Assembly: GCA_029990175.1 (NCBI GenBank)
Contig: JARKIP010000065.1
Coordinates: 23,910,501-23,974,500, forward strand
Length of the DNA: 64,000 nucleotides
Direction: 5' to 3'
DNA from: Petunia secreta
Lineage: Eukaryota; Streptophyta; Magnoliopsida; Solanales; Solanaceae
In this document: one piece after another, positions 41,375 to 53,097 of the stretch
How positions within the stretch are numbered: position 1 is the stretch's first letter
How the letters are laid out: the number at the start of each line of letters is the position of its first letter
Notes under the pieces: generated by a model
Databases searched by the model: none
What the model was told of the DNA's origin: nothing
The model's input: the letters and a program-made list of their open reading frames with translations, nothing else
Program-made: the position numbers and the translations under genes

Positions 41375-43878
41375 CTCACTCTCCCTTACAAAACCCCTGT
41401 GGGTTTGTCACTGTTTGAGGAGGGTTCGAAGTTGACCCGTCGTCGATTTCATTATTTTCACCGGAGCTTCGGCAAAATGTGTTGAGAATTGGTTTATGTG
41501 ACTTAATGAAGAGGGGGAAAACCCTCATGTTTATGTAAATCGAAACACGTCACGGTTGACCCGGTCCTAATAAGTAAGTTAACCCTTCTTCTTTAATTCT
41601 ATGAAATTCATGCATAAAGACCTCTGTGATTCCTAGGAATTAATAGGGTTATCGTCCTTACTTGTCAATTAATCGATTTGCATAACTCATGACTTTTTTT
41701 TCAACTGTTGATTTGTTTGTGAACTTGTTTACGCTGTTAATTTTGCCTTGGTTAATAGATTAAAATCCTATAATTGGATCTGAAATGCAGAGTTTGCTTA
41801 AACCATGCACTCTGTATTACTTGTATAAGTTCATGGCTTGTTTGGTTAAAATCTGAGTTGGTAAGTTTAATTTACATGATTTCAAAGGAATCTAATTGAT
41901 GCTGATTTGAATTCATGAGTAGAATAAAGGAGGGAATTGGCATGATTATTGGCGTTCTTGTTTTAAGAGACTGATAAGGTTCAAACCTGTTTGTGGGGAG
42001 AGATTTCTGAACCTAGACGAATTTAAGATCGAGGGGGGATTCTCAAATAACTTCAGGATTGACTTACCTGTGATTTTGGGATTGATTACCCTATTTTTGG
42101 AAGTTTGACTCTGTTTGTTCCTTGTTTATTCTTGGGAAGTTATATTTCTTGCCTTATTGATCTTTACTGATTGCTTTTCAAATTCTGATTTCTCACCTAT
42201 ATAAACAACTCTCCTTCGACTAAAAGGAACAAGTTCTGGATATTGAAAACCCAGAAATACTCACTCATACACTGATATAATCCTACATAAGCTATTCTGG
42301 CACACAATTCTCTTTGGTTTTTTTAGCTTCCCTGAAGGAATACTTCTCATTGCTTGTGTGGGTGCTTCTTGTGTTTCTCTTCTCTCCTATTTGCATTTTT
42401 GTTAACCTCACAGTGTTTCAAGGTATTCCCCTCTCCCTCCTGATTACCTATTACCTCGGCATATACATGTGTGTGTTTGATATACTCTTGCCATATTAAT
42501 GCTAATAGTATAATCTAGTTTGCCTTGGTCCTGTGTGCCTTAAGTAACCCTGCACTTCTATTTAAAAGCTAAGACAATATTGAGGTGCAATGCTTTTCTT
42601 CACCTTTAATTATCTCATACATCTGTGTGTTCCTTAGCATGATCTTTTATCCTATCTCTGTTTTTGCCTAAACTATTGGTCTACCTTGTTTTCTTTGAAT
42701 GTCCTGCACATCTGAAAGTCATAGTAAGGTGCATTGACTGCACCTATTTCTGGTAGATCTCTCCTTTGACTCAGGCCTTCCCTTTCCCCTGTTTCCCCTG
42801 CTAATTCTGTTTACTTGCAGCTTGTGCTTGGAGAACCTTGTGGGTTCAATGTAAGTCAATAAACCAATGCTTTAAACTGGTTTTTCTGGAACTAGGAACC
42901 GTTGGCTATTGATGGAATGCTTTTGACTTTAAGAACATGGACTTCTTTTGATCAGTACCCTCACCCTCATGTCTTTCCCCTTAGAAACTGTCCCCAGAAT
43001 TTGTATATTTGCTAGGGCCTTGTGTGTATCTTTCTAAAACAGGGGTACAACAATGGTGTTGTACAAAACTAGATACCCAGGAGCCATTCTCTTGCTCTTT
43101 CTCCTTCGTGTGCAATGCATCATGCCTAGACTTAGGAGAAAATGATTCTGGATTGATCTCTTTTGTGAAAAATGATTGTCTTGACAGTATTTTTGAAATC
43201 GTATCTTCATTAAAAGCTTTTTCATACCTAAAGGGCATCAGCCTTTCCTCCTATATGTATGTTTCCGAAAAACCGACCCCAACACCAAAAGGCCATTAAG
43301 GTTAGAGCTCGACAATTAATGACGAGTCACACCGATCCTACATGAGCCAACATTTTGTTTTAAAACAAAATCCTTTCGATTCTTTGTTAAAACCAAAATT
43401 ATATACAAAACCAATTACTTGTGCAAATATTCTTCTTTTGAGGTATGATCACTTTTGTGAGTCAAGTTAGAATACCTATTTTAATAATAACCTTGTGTAC
43501 GATTAGGCTTAAACTTAGGCCGAATATGAAAGTTGTTTGTATATGCATGATGTATCTTAGTTTAAACCCAAGGTAGTATCTATATAGTAATAGACATTGC
43601 ATACATCCCAAAATTAAGACTCGAATGGTAACCACCTTTTGGTGGGTCTCGGGGAAGTGCCTAACACCTTCTTCCCTGAGTCACTTGGACTTCTTACCCA
43701 TATAGAATCTCTGAAATGGACTAGTAGACCTTTTGAACTTAACTCTAGATACTTAGGTGACCTAATACGCCTTAGAAATATATTAGGTGGTGACTCCAAA
43801 ACCTTAACTCAAACGAGTTCACCCAGTCAAATCTGAAACCCGACTCGCCTCGAGTTGAGTCCAAAATCGGGTATGACA
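41375..43878 (+). repeat. Ogre 3' LTR, second part
   Basis: Continues the LTR begun at 26520, so its full length is about 3.3 kb. A promoter-like TATATAAA is at 42198-42205. From 42821 it matches the visible 5' LTR, apart from a 384-bp loss at 43239-43241 and a small loss near 43505. It ends GTATGACA at 43878. No coding frame. Confidence 0.85.
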
Positions 43879-44323
43879 CCCGCGTGGCACGCTGAAGTGT
43901 TTTACAACTTCTGTTTATTTTACTATTTTGCCCTACGTGGCCTATTTGATGAACCTTAGGAGTAATGGTATTTTGGTCATTGTCTAAGCTTGGGAAACAC
44001 TATAAAAACCCAAGTATAGCTTATTTTACACTGAGTTGTTGTTGAATATTGATGAATTGAGAGCATGGCTCATTTGGTGAATGAAACCCTTTATGTTTGG
44101 GACTTGTTTTCTTCTAGGAGATTCTAGATGAACATCAACCCCTCCCCAATCATTCTACATGCGGGTTCTGGGTGTAACTCGAGGGTAGTTGCCTAGTGTA
44201 GGTGTTCCTTGACAATCTCCTGGGGTGTATCAAAACTAGTACTTCGGTGCTACTTGGGTTATTCGTTCGAGCCACGTTTCGCTTTTATCTTTACTTTAAC
44301 GCTTCCCTATTTTCCCTGCATCA
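43879..44323 (+). repeat. Truncated family-1 LTR next to the Ogre
   Basis: Matches the downstream two-thirds of the element 1 LTR (GCCCTACGTGGC, GGGAAACACTATAAA with the TATA motif at 44001, TTCTAGGAGATTCTAG, CTCGAGGGTAGTTGCCTAG) and ends CTGCATCA. It starts exactly at the Ogre end, so the Ogre probably inserted into this LTR; the left part should lie beyond the window. Confidence 0.75.
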
Positions 44324-45079
44324 GCGGCCCACCAATTCAAGGGTGGACCCCTGAAACTGGAAAGAAGAATAATCAACACCATACCGCTCGCATGATTTTA
44401 TTTCAAAAAACATACACAGGGATTATCTAAAGCATTGCTTGGGAATATCGGGATGTTCAACCGCGTAAAATAATGCAACCTCTTTGAGCACTCGGACCCA
44501 ATAATTGCCTCAGCTACCTAACCAGCCAGAACAACTGGACGCACAACACATGCTGCCTCCGGAACATACTTTACTGCGGTAATATTAAGAACTGGAATAG
44601 GAGCTCCCTGAGACCGAACATCTGTATATGCGGCAACCTGATAAGCTACCTAGCGAATAATAGGTTTTTGCGGTATCTGCGTCACCAAGATTCTCGTGAA
44701 AGCATCGTAGAGAGCCAAGGGAACAACAAGGCCCTGCTCCCTTGCCCATCGCGAGCACGTACGCCTGGCACCTCCATAACTAGATCGTCGGCACGATCAA
44801 AACTATCGGGGCTTCGTCAGTCCTAGCCAAAGGCTGGACTGCTTCGTCTTGAACTCATACCGTTTGCTGGTTTGTCGCACGAGGGTTCACAATTACCGCG
44901 AAGGAATTAACGAATTAACAAAAATGCTTTTGAATCTTAGACCGACACACGATCAGAAATGAAGGAAGTGAAACTTCCTAAATGCCATCATAGCCTCTCG
45001 TAGATAAGTACAGACGTCTACGTACCCATCAGCAAGACTCTACTAGACACTGTCTTAGTCTGGATAGACTCTAAACCGG

Positions 45080-45091
45080 GCTTTGATACCA
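45080..45091 (-). promoter_or_regulatory. Element 4 primer-binding site
   Basis: The minus strand reads TGGTATCAAAGC, one mismatch from the initiator tRNA-Met site. Confidence 0.75.
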
Positions 45092-45093
45092 AC

Positions 45094-48090
45094 TGACACG
45101 ACCCGGAATCCGGATAGGCCGTGCGGGCACCCGAAATCCTCCCCTAGACCCGTCGGGCGAACCCTTGCCAATAAAATTAGGAAAATAATATAATTCAATT
45201 CATAAATAAGAACAAGACTTAGAAAAAAAAGCACAGACATACTGATACCTCTAAGCTATACAGAAGAAATTACAGCTGACTACCCAATATACTAGGTTTA
45301 GGGCTATCCAAACTAGACATCTAAGAGTATAAAAGAAGATAGATACCTCCTAAAGGGAGCAAAATACAACTGAAATAATAAACATAAAACTGGTGGCCAT
45401 CCAGAATAAAAGTTGGCTCACCCTGACAGCTCGTCTTCGCCCCTGAACAGCATGGTGAACTCAATCCTGGAGCGAACCTGCCGAAACGAAATAGATAGAC
45501 AAGAAACAAACAACAAACAAGGGTGAGTCAAAAGGACTCAATAAGTGGGGAAAACTAGCCGACTCAATAAGTGGGGCAGACTAGCCGACTCAAAGAATAT
45601 GATAGCTTGTCAGGGAGAAGAAACAGATAAGGGGAAAAATGGCTTATTCCGCATCAACCTAAGCCCGCTTATTCTGGGTGACAGGAATCCTCTGAGGTCA
45701 GCTGAACAGGCTGACAATCGGCGGCGTTCTGGTCAGAGAATAAGCGTATGAAGAAGAGTTTCCAAAGGATCTTCTTCTCAAGTACGCAGCTCCGATTCCT
45801 TCACCGAGAACGAGAAGGAAGTCTTATAGAACGCACGAGGATGATTAAAGTGCAACGAAATGCCTTAAAGTTGAATATGGTTCTTCTAACTTCAAACTTC
45901 ATAGGAGTTCTGACCCACTTGACTTAGGCAGAGGAAAAAAATGAGAGAGCAAGACCCAGGAGGCTCACAGCTACCACGGCCGTAAGCACCAAATTACTCT
46001 TATTTAAATTATAAAAAGGTAGAGCCAGATAGTAACCGGAAACACGTATGAAACCATAAACTCAACCAGGAATACGAGCCAGAAACATATCAACAAATAA
46101 GCAATGCACGTATAAGCAGAACAGTAGTTATGTACCGCAAGTCTACACAATGGTATGAAATGAAATGGAATGAAATGAGATGAAATAAAATGAAATAAAA
46201 TATGATGCAAAGGGTCACATGTGCCTGTAATCCCATCCCGAAGCGGAATACTCCTGCATTCGAGGGGAATCCAATCTGATAACCAACTGGAGCGAAATAC
46301 TCCTGCTCCTGAGGTGGAATACTCCTGCACCCAATACAATATAAACCAGAGGCGGAATACTCCTGCACCCTCCTAGGGCAGAATACTCCTGCACCCAATA
46401 TGATATGCAATGTAATGCATATGAATGACATAATGCATATGAATGGAATGTAATTCAATAATAACCCTTCACCAGCGCGGGACTCTCATCGACAGCCGAG
46501 AACTAGATGCCAGCTCACAGCCAGAGTACAATGCTCAGATCTCAATGCAATACCAACAACAGGACATAACATATACTCCCTCCGTTTTAAAAAGGATTAA
46601 CCTATTTCCTTTTTAGTCTGTTTCAAAAAGAATGACCTCTTTCTAAATTTGGAACGAAATTTTCACTTTTACTCATCCCTAGATGATTTTTAGCCTGACA
46701 AATATCTATAACTTATTTAGACCACAAGTTTTAAAAGTCTTGCCTTCTTTATTAAACCCCGTGCAAAGTCAAATGGGTTCATCTAAAGTGGAACGGAGGG
46801 AGTAATATACAATGTAAATCCAAAGCTAAGGCATAATGAGCACGCCTATCAGCAGCTACACACGGAAGGAACACGTGGTAGATTATCCACGAGGCCAGGT
46901 GCCTCCAAAGAAATGGATATAAACACTAACATTGATACAAAGTTAGCACAGTTACGCAACAACCGCTTTGTCCTTTGGATTCATTGCCAAACTATCCCAC
47001 TGTGTTTAATAAGCAGAAAAATATATCAAATAAGGCTAAAGGCTTCATTCCCCACATCTTAGGGTAATCCGGTTAGGAACCTGATACCCTATTCGCATAC
47101 GCAATACACAGGCCAGGCCTACGTACAGGGTTTAAGGTCACATAACCAAACTCAAAATAAATTACATTTATATGTTGCCCATAATTCACTGAGTACGAAT
47201 ATATAATTAATTCTATTATCGGGGTCCAATTGACCCTTTAAACTATTAATTGAACTTATTAAAAGATATCGAATATCCCAATTTTTACCATCAAAATATA
47301 TTCAATCACACATAATAAACTCAAATAATATATTAAGATCATTACCTGAATATTTCAGGATAAAAAATTCTACTTTTCTCTGGCTCTTTTCTCATTTTCT
47401 GGCATTTTTACTTTTCTCTGCTTTTGTTTCGTTTTCTGTTCTCTTTTCCTTTTTGAGCTTCGAACTGAAGCTTGTTATAAATGTATATATATCTCTGTAC
47501 ATGTACCACCGCCTTCAATTTCAGTTTCTTTCTTCTTCTTCTTCTTCTTTTTTTTTTTGTCTTTTACTTTTTTCTTTTATTTTCTTTTACTTTTGTATTT
47601 TCTTTTCTTAATCGAAAATTAAAACGGTACCCTTATGATACTCGAAATAATTCCAAATTTTGGATAAAAGTTATACAAAATATATGTAATACACTTGCTG
47701 AGGCGGATCTCAAATCGGATTTTCGAAACTCAATATGCAAATTAATTGAAAAAAGGTCAAATTATTTAACTGTCGGCATTTTAGCGGAAACTAGCCGAAC
47801 AACATCGAAATTCACTTTCGAAAGTTCACAAAAGTTACAAATAATCATACGAACCTAACGGCGCTTTCGAATTTCGAATCAGAGCTCATTCACCAAAACC
47901 GAGCTCGAAAATCTCTTTTTAATATTTAGCGACAATAAAAACTAAAACCTTCTTCCGATGCCTACCAAACGAGTTCTGATTTAGCTCAAATTTTAAATAT
48001 AAGTCGCAATGGTTCTTACGAAGATTCTAAAATGATCGGCACGCCAATCGGAGTCCTAACTCCCGAAACAAACTAACCGAGGTCGTTTTA
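45094..48090 (-). repeat. Element 4 5' LTR (about 3.0 kb)
   Basis: It ends (sense) GGTCGTGTCA at 45094 and starts TAAAACGACCTCGG at 48090, with TG changed to TA. It carries a MITE (46576-46802), a (TTC)n/poly-T tract near 47531-47562, and the inverted GCAGGAGTATTCC cluster at 46240-46400. Confidence 0.85.
46576..46802. mobile_element. Stowaway MITE in element 4 LTR
   Basis: CTCCCTCCGTT at both ends in inverted orientation, 227 bp, flanked by TA on both sides (46574-46575, 46803-46804). The uninterrupted LTR at 40133-40155 (CATTGTATATTATATGTTATG region) gives the exact empty site with a single TA. Confidence 0.9.
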
Positions 48091-49360
48091 TTATTGCTTT
48101 AACCCAATTGAGCAAGGCACTTGGAGGGTTAACTGGGACTCTATTGGTTGTGCATGAAGATAAATTAGTAGGAAGTTGTTCACCAAAGGAGACAAAGATC
48201 AAAATTTTGTGGAAAAAACTGACGCTGGGCAGAAACGGGGGCAGCTGACAACAACCTCGTTAGTGTAAGGACATAGCGATCACACCAGCTTTGGCCGTCG
48301 TGATCCTCACTCTTGCTTAAGATTTCATATTGACCTATGTTGTTCAAAGCCACGACCCCTGCCTTGTGGAAATAGGGGCAATAAAGGGAAATCAGATTGT
48401 AAAAGGTGAAAGGCACCCCTGCTTGCTGGTTTAAAAATTCTAGAGCTTGAACAACCCTCCAGACTCTAGGATCCAGTTGTGCCAAACATAGATTATATGT
48501 TCGGCAAAAAGTATCTATTATTCAGTGGATAGTGAGAGGGAAGCCTAAGGTAAAATTGTATGAATAAACAAAAGAGTACCCCGGAGCATGGTTGGAGACA
48601 CAACTGCTTGGGGCTGGTGCCAAAATATCCATCTCGGGCCCCTATCGACAATCCTTCCGAACGACCTCTATCAGGTCCTCAGTAATCAAGCTCGGTGTCG
48701 CATGCACTGGTATATTCCTATTCTTCCTACGCTGGGTATCTGATTGGTTATGTACCTTGAAATCCTTCTGGTTACTAAAATCCGAAGGGATAACTAGTTG
48801 TGGTTCGATTACTTGCTCAACAGGAATCTTCTTTCGAGATCTCTTTGAGGTCCTAGCCTCAGTTTTAGATCCAGCTCTGTTAGCCCCAGCATCGCCCTCT
48901 TGATTGTTGATATCATCAATGTTGATGACGTCATCGCCACCAACGTCATCCTCATCGCCAGCATGGCCATCACTCGTGACGTCATCATCCCCTTCGTCAC
49001 CTTCTCCTATACTTATATTGCGGCCAACGGTGGCATTGCACCGCCTCGAGCCACCTGCCTGAAACGTTGCCTTTTCACCACCACCCTTCAGCGTGATAAC
49101 GTTCAGGGGTTCCACGACGTTCGTCAACTCGTCGCCGGCGATCATGGTGGTGGGGTCTGGAACTCTCCTCTCTGAACCACTGGAGCCTTGAACAGAATTA
49201 GTTGATGACATGGTGGAATAGCAAGAAGAAAGTGGTATCCCTGAAAGTGGATTTGAAGAAGAGTAATTGGGAAATTTTTCTTTGCTTTGAAGATTATTTA
49301 TTGTTGCTTAAGTGATCACAAGTTGGAAGTAAATTACTTAAGTGGGAGTATATATAGAGG
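48091..49360 (-). pseudogene. Transposase_28-type (putative gypsy-type transposon) ORF, broken
   Basis: On the minus strand the ATG at 49211 (MSSTNSVQGSSGSERRVPDP) opens about 190 codons: a Gly/Asp-rich acidic stretch (EGDEGDDDVTSDGHAGDEDD), a basic cluster (KTEARTSKRSRKKIP) and ITEDLIEVVRKDCR, ending at 48642. After a break, 48485-48180 encodes a block (LDPRVWRVVQALEFLNQQAG, VPFTFYNLISLYCP, DHDGQSWCDRYV). I recognise this as the domain named 'putative gypsy type transposon' (Transposase_28), found in leading ORFs of plant retroelements; recognition is by eye. A TATA-like CTATATATAC lies about 140 bp upstream (49350-49360). The remainder of the element to the left is replaced by element 4. 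Confidence 0.6.
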
Positions 49361-50544
49361 TAAGGCCATCATAACTGTAATGTTGGGAAACCCAACAGAA
49401 ACGGCGCGACCGTTCGAAGCCTAGCAACGGTCGCCACGTCTCACTCGGTAGGAAGTTGAAGTGATAGGCGTCATTTTAAAATACTTGGCGGACATGCTGC
49501 CACGTCACTCTCCCACTGAAATTCATCCCACTCCTCGGTAATTCTGGCATTTCTTCGAGGAGTGGGGAGACTATCGGTATTGGATAAAAATGGGCTTGCG
49601 CACGTAGCACCTCGGTTGTATGGATCAAGGTAAACCGAGCAGATATTAGTAAGTTGTGGTTCGAGATAAACAACAAGGTTACCGAAGTCAATAACCGAAG
49701 ACGTAACTCGAGCTGAAATTCGGTGAATTATCACCTCGGTCGATCATCAAGCTAACACCCACGAGGGCTGTGACTTAAGCCTCGGCGGATCAGCCTATCT
49801 TCAGCGGAATACATTCTCACTACTTCAGCCTACTAACTCCACTTTCAAGGGACAAGAAACGTGAGTGGATTAAAGGAGAATGTGGGGAAAGTGGCTTAGA
49901 CTTTACGTACCTATAAATAGTAGTACATCTTATATTATAATTATCTAGAAATTCATACCAAAACTTTGGCAAAATTTGTACTGAACCTTATATATAGTGA
50001 AATTTCATCAATTACTTCGCAATTCCATTTGATTTCATTTATTGTTTCAGCTTTGATACTTAGTATTGCTCTGTATACTCGATCTAAATTCGATTTGTTG
50101 TTCTAAATCAGTTTAGGCCAATACAAATGTTTATCCCGACTATATTAGTCACAAAATCAAAGATAGAACACATTTTGAAGTCTTGTCGTTTCCCTTTTAT
50201 CTTGCTAGCAATTTGATAAGTACTGTCTGGAGCAGCCTTTACTCGTAAGTTTTAACAGAAACAAATAATGGAAAATAAAGATTGAAGTCGGCAGGATTAA
50301 ATAATTGTGTGAGAAAAGCGGACGGTTGTCTAGGGAAAGAAGTAGTTTTCTTCATAATCAGTTGGTAGATGCTTATCTTCTCACGTATATATGCATGTTG
50401 CAAATTGAAATTCCACCAAAACTGGAAGAAACTACCCTCACGTACAGAGAGAGAAACTTAAGCGAAAGTTTAGGACATTGTGTCAACAGAAGGTACTCTT
50501 ATCGATCATATTTGAAATTCTTTATAGATAAAGGTAATCGTCAT
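49361..50544 (+). other. LTR-like and unassigned non-coding sequence
   Basis: 49380-49900 is GC-richer with repeated CTCGGT/CCGA words. CTATAAATAG at 49911-49920 is a good TATA box on the + strand, followed by an A/T-rich leader-like stretch to about 50110. It looks like part of a plus-strand LTR, but I cannot place either end. 50150-50544 holds nothing I recognise. Confidence 0.35.
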
Positions 50545-50553
50545 TATTATTAT

Positions 50554-52332
50554 GAGAAATTTTTACACAAAAGTATAATTTTTAGAACTTAATTACCAAA
50601 CATAGAAATATTTTAGCAAAATAACCCTATATAGAGGAAAACACAAGTTAATTAAAAATATAGCAATATTTTTCCATAACATACCAAATCCTTACATTCT
50701 TCCTCTCATTTCCTCCTATTTCACTTTTCCTCATCCTATCCTTACTGTATCTCGTTGTATCTCGATGTTTCTCAACTATCAACTATCTCGTATCTCATTG
50801 TATCTCAACTACCAACCACCCACTTCGTATCTAACCGTATCTCGCCTACTAACCACATCGTATCTCACTGTATCTCAACGACCAACCACCTCGTATCTAA
50901 CCGTATCTCGATGTTTCTCAATTACCAACTACCAACTACCTCGTATCTCGTTGTATTTTTCCGTATCTCACTGTATCTGCATTGTTCTGCACCATATCTA
51001 ATTATTTCTAAATTGTATCTAGTTTTTTTTTTTACTGTTTTAGCATTTGTTTCATCCTGTTTGTGCGTTGTTTCTTACTGTTTCTAAACTATTTTACCTT
51101 TTTCCGTTGTTTCACATTATTTTTTACATTTTATTTCAGAATTTTTCACTATCTGTTTTAGACTGTTTAAGCGCTGTATCAGCACTATTTTTGCTCCATA
51201 TCGCACTGTATGTAACTGTTTCTACAGTGTTTCAGGTTGTGTTCAGCACTGCATCTAACTATTTCTGCACCCTATCTAACAGTTAGAATAGGTTTCAGAT
51301 TGTTTCAGCTCCGTTTCAGACTGTGTCAGATTGTTTCAGCGATGTTTTAGTGAAACGGAGGCTGAGTAGCATCAAAACTATAATCGACTCTGGGTTATCT
51401 TCTAACCATTTCCTTCTTTTAACCTCTGCAAATGAATAGCCATAAATTAATAAATTATGATAAGCACCCAAAAAAAAAAAAAAAGGAGGCAGATGATGTA
51501 AAGCTAGCTTCAGCTGCATTAATAGTATTTCCTTGGCAAGTATTGCTTGTAGTATCTTTCTGTTCTTCACCTGCCCAGTTCTTAATTTTCTGGTCATGAC
51601 TAATGGTAACAAGCTTGTTAAACACAGCTTTTAAAAAGATCGACTCAGAACACTCCGAACACACCTATAAACAAACAGATACAGATCTGAACACACCCAT
51701 AAACAAACAGGTACAGATCTAAGCGCACACACACACACGCCAAAAATGGTGGAACATACACCACCAGTAGCGGCACACAAAAATGGAGAGCAAAAATAAG
51801 AAACATCAGACAGGGGAGGCAGCGGCGATACTGGGTATCGAGACAGATGCCGAGATTCTGGCCGGAAAAGCCAATCCGCAATCGCCCACTCTGTCCTATC
51901 ACCATGGCTTTCGATTTGACTGGAAAACACCACCATCGCCACTCCCCTAACCACAAGCATTTCAGTATCCTAGCCGTGTTACCAGAATCTGAATGCCACG
52001 TGCCAGCGTCAACCGCATTGCTCTCCGTTTCCTCATCGTCCTCATCTTCTTCATCGTCACCTCGTTTAATTCCTACAATTCCTTAGCGACCTCCTCCTGT
52101 TAAATTTTGTGGGTGATGGCGCTGGGTGTGGGGGGAGGGGTGCGGTGATGGCGGCGTCGCTTATACGTTATTTAGGGAGTAAGAGAAAGTAAAGATGAGA
52201 GGTGTTAGTAATTTGGGGAAAAAGGGGTGAAATGTGTTAGGCTAAATATTGCTATGCCTTGTAATTTGAAAAACCTTGCTATTTCTTTTATAATTAAGGG
52301 TAAAAATTTGTATATTTGTGTAAAAAAATCTT
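50554..52332. mobile_element. Non-autonomous Mutator-like element (1.8 kb)
   Basis: The left end GAGAAATTTTTACACAAA and right end (reverse complement) AAGATTTTTTTACACAAA continue as imperfect inverted repeats for roughly 100 bp (TATAGCAATATTT...CATAACA against CATAGCAATATTT...CTAACAC). Flanks are a 9-bp direct repeat TATTATTAT (50545-50553, 52333-52341), the Mutator target-site length; the AT-rich flank makes this repeat weaker evidence. The interior has no transposase. It has a degenerate TATCTC/TGTTTC repeat (50740-51350), an A run (51471-51485), an (AC)n tract (51728-51741) and a short Ser-rich frame (51900-52086) I do not recognise. Confidence 0.7.
50740..51350 (+). repeat. Degenerate GTATCTC / TGTTTC repeat tract
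   Basis: 50740-51000 repeats (C)GTATCTC(A/G)(A/T) with TGTATCTC, interspersed with CAACTACCAACCACC blocks. 51000-51350 changes gradually to CTGTTTCA/TTGTTTCAG words. The period is irregular, about 10-16 bp. Confidence 0.65.
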
Positions 52333-52341
52333 TATTATTAT

Positions 52342-53097
52342 AAGTTTATTTAGGTTGAGTTATCTTTTATACATGTACAGATATTTAAGGAAAAACTCAT
52401 ATCACTTATTGTTTTATTGATTCGGGAACAATTAATTTAGCATTTTTTTTTTCTTTTGAACATTTCATTATTTTCAAAATTTTAAATTCACACACCAACT
52501 ATAATGGCTATCTCTCAATTCAAATTTTGAAAATAATTACACCTAACTAAAAAGTAACTAATTTACCTAAAAATTTTAAGTGGCTTCCTACTACTTTGCC
52601 ACTTGGCTAATTATAAATGACTACTACATTTCTTTTAATATTATATATAAAAGATTACAAGGTCTAATAACTTTTTCATTAATAATAATTTGTTATTATT
52701 CAGCAAAGCATAACAATCGATCATAATCGTGTTAATGTCTGTAACGAGTGATCCTGAAATTCCGCCTTCATTATTTGTTGCCAATCCAAGTGGACCTGAT
52801 TGCTAAAATTGGATGATTGTAGTTATCAGATCAATCCGATAATGAATATGTTGTGGTCAGACATGTCGTGCTATCAAAACTTTCCTTGTAACTGATGTTT
52901 CCTTAGCTCACAGGTATTCAATGTCTAGAGTCTTCCGACTCTTTCTTTTCGGAGTATGTGTGCCACGTAACGTCGTTGAGTGATTTTATCCGATACAACA
53001 ACCCCCAATTAATTGTTTAGGATAAATGAGGAAAATACAACACAAAACGTACACACTATCCCAACTTCAAGATATTATAAATTGTAAAAGGTTCAAT
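52342..53097. other. AT-rich stretch left of the LINE
   Basis: No coding frame. A T10 run at 52443-52452 (an A run on the LINE sense strand) could be its poly(A) tail, which would make 52460-53097 LINE 3' untranslated sequence; this is unproven. Confidence 0.3.

Larger units (their letters stand above)
2257..43878 (+). mobile_element. Giant Tat/Ogre-lineage Ty3/gypsy retrotransposon with nested insertions
   Basis: The backbone of the window. It has an LTR of more than 3 kb, a primer-binding site of the Ogre type, an extra ORF1 before gag, protease with G-patch, a putative intron before RT, RT, an archaeal-type RNase H, integrase and a 3' untranslated tandem array. This combination is diagnostic of the Tat/Ogre lineage. 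The two LTR ends agree: 3729 (...CGGGCATGACA) and 43878 (...CGGGTATGACA). The interior is cut by the Sirevirus block (8167 to about 18380) with loss of the gag N-terminus, and the 3' LTR by element 3. The left part of the 5' LTR is off the window beyond element 1, so the target duplication cannot be read. All coding regions are broken. Confidence 0.85.
44324..48090 (-). mobile_element. Element 4: 5' end of a family-3 gypsy element
   Basis: Minus-strand order is LTR (48090-45094), primer-binding site (45091-45080), leader and broken gag start (to 44324). It corresponds to the gag scraps of element 3 at 35205 onward, e.g. the shared stretch around 44690-44740 and 35215-35290. It is truncated at 44324 by the family-1 LTR. 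Confidence 0.8.

Noticed and set aside
47481..47858. Phe-rich 125-codon frame as a membrane protein
   Set aside because: It is made by a TTC/T-rich tract in the element 4 LTR and has no counterpart in the sister LTR frames.
51631..52086. Captured host gene fragment (Pack-MULE)
   Set aside because: Open frames on both strands are short, low-complexity (Ser runs) and resemble no protein I know; a database search would be needed.
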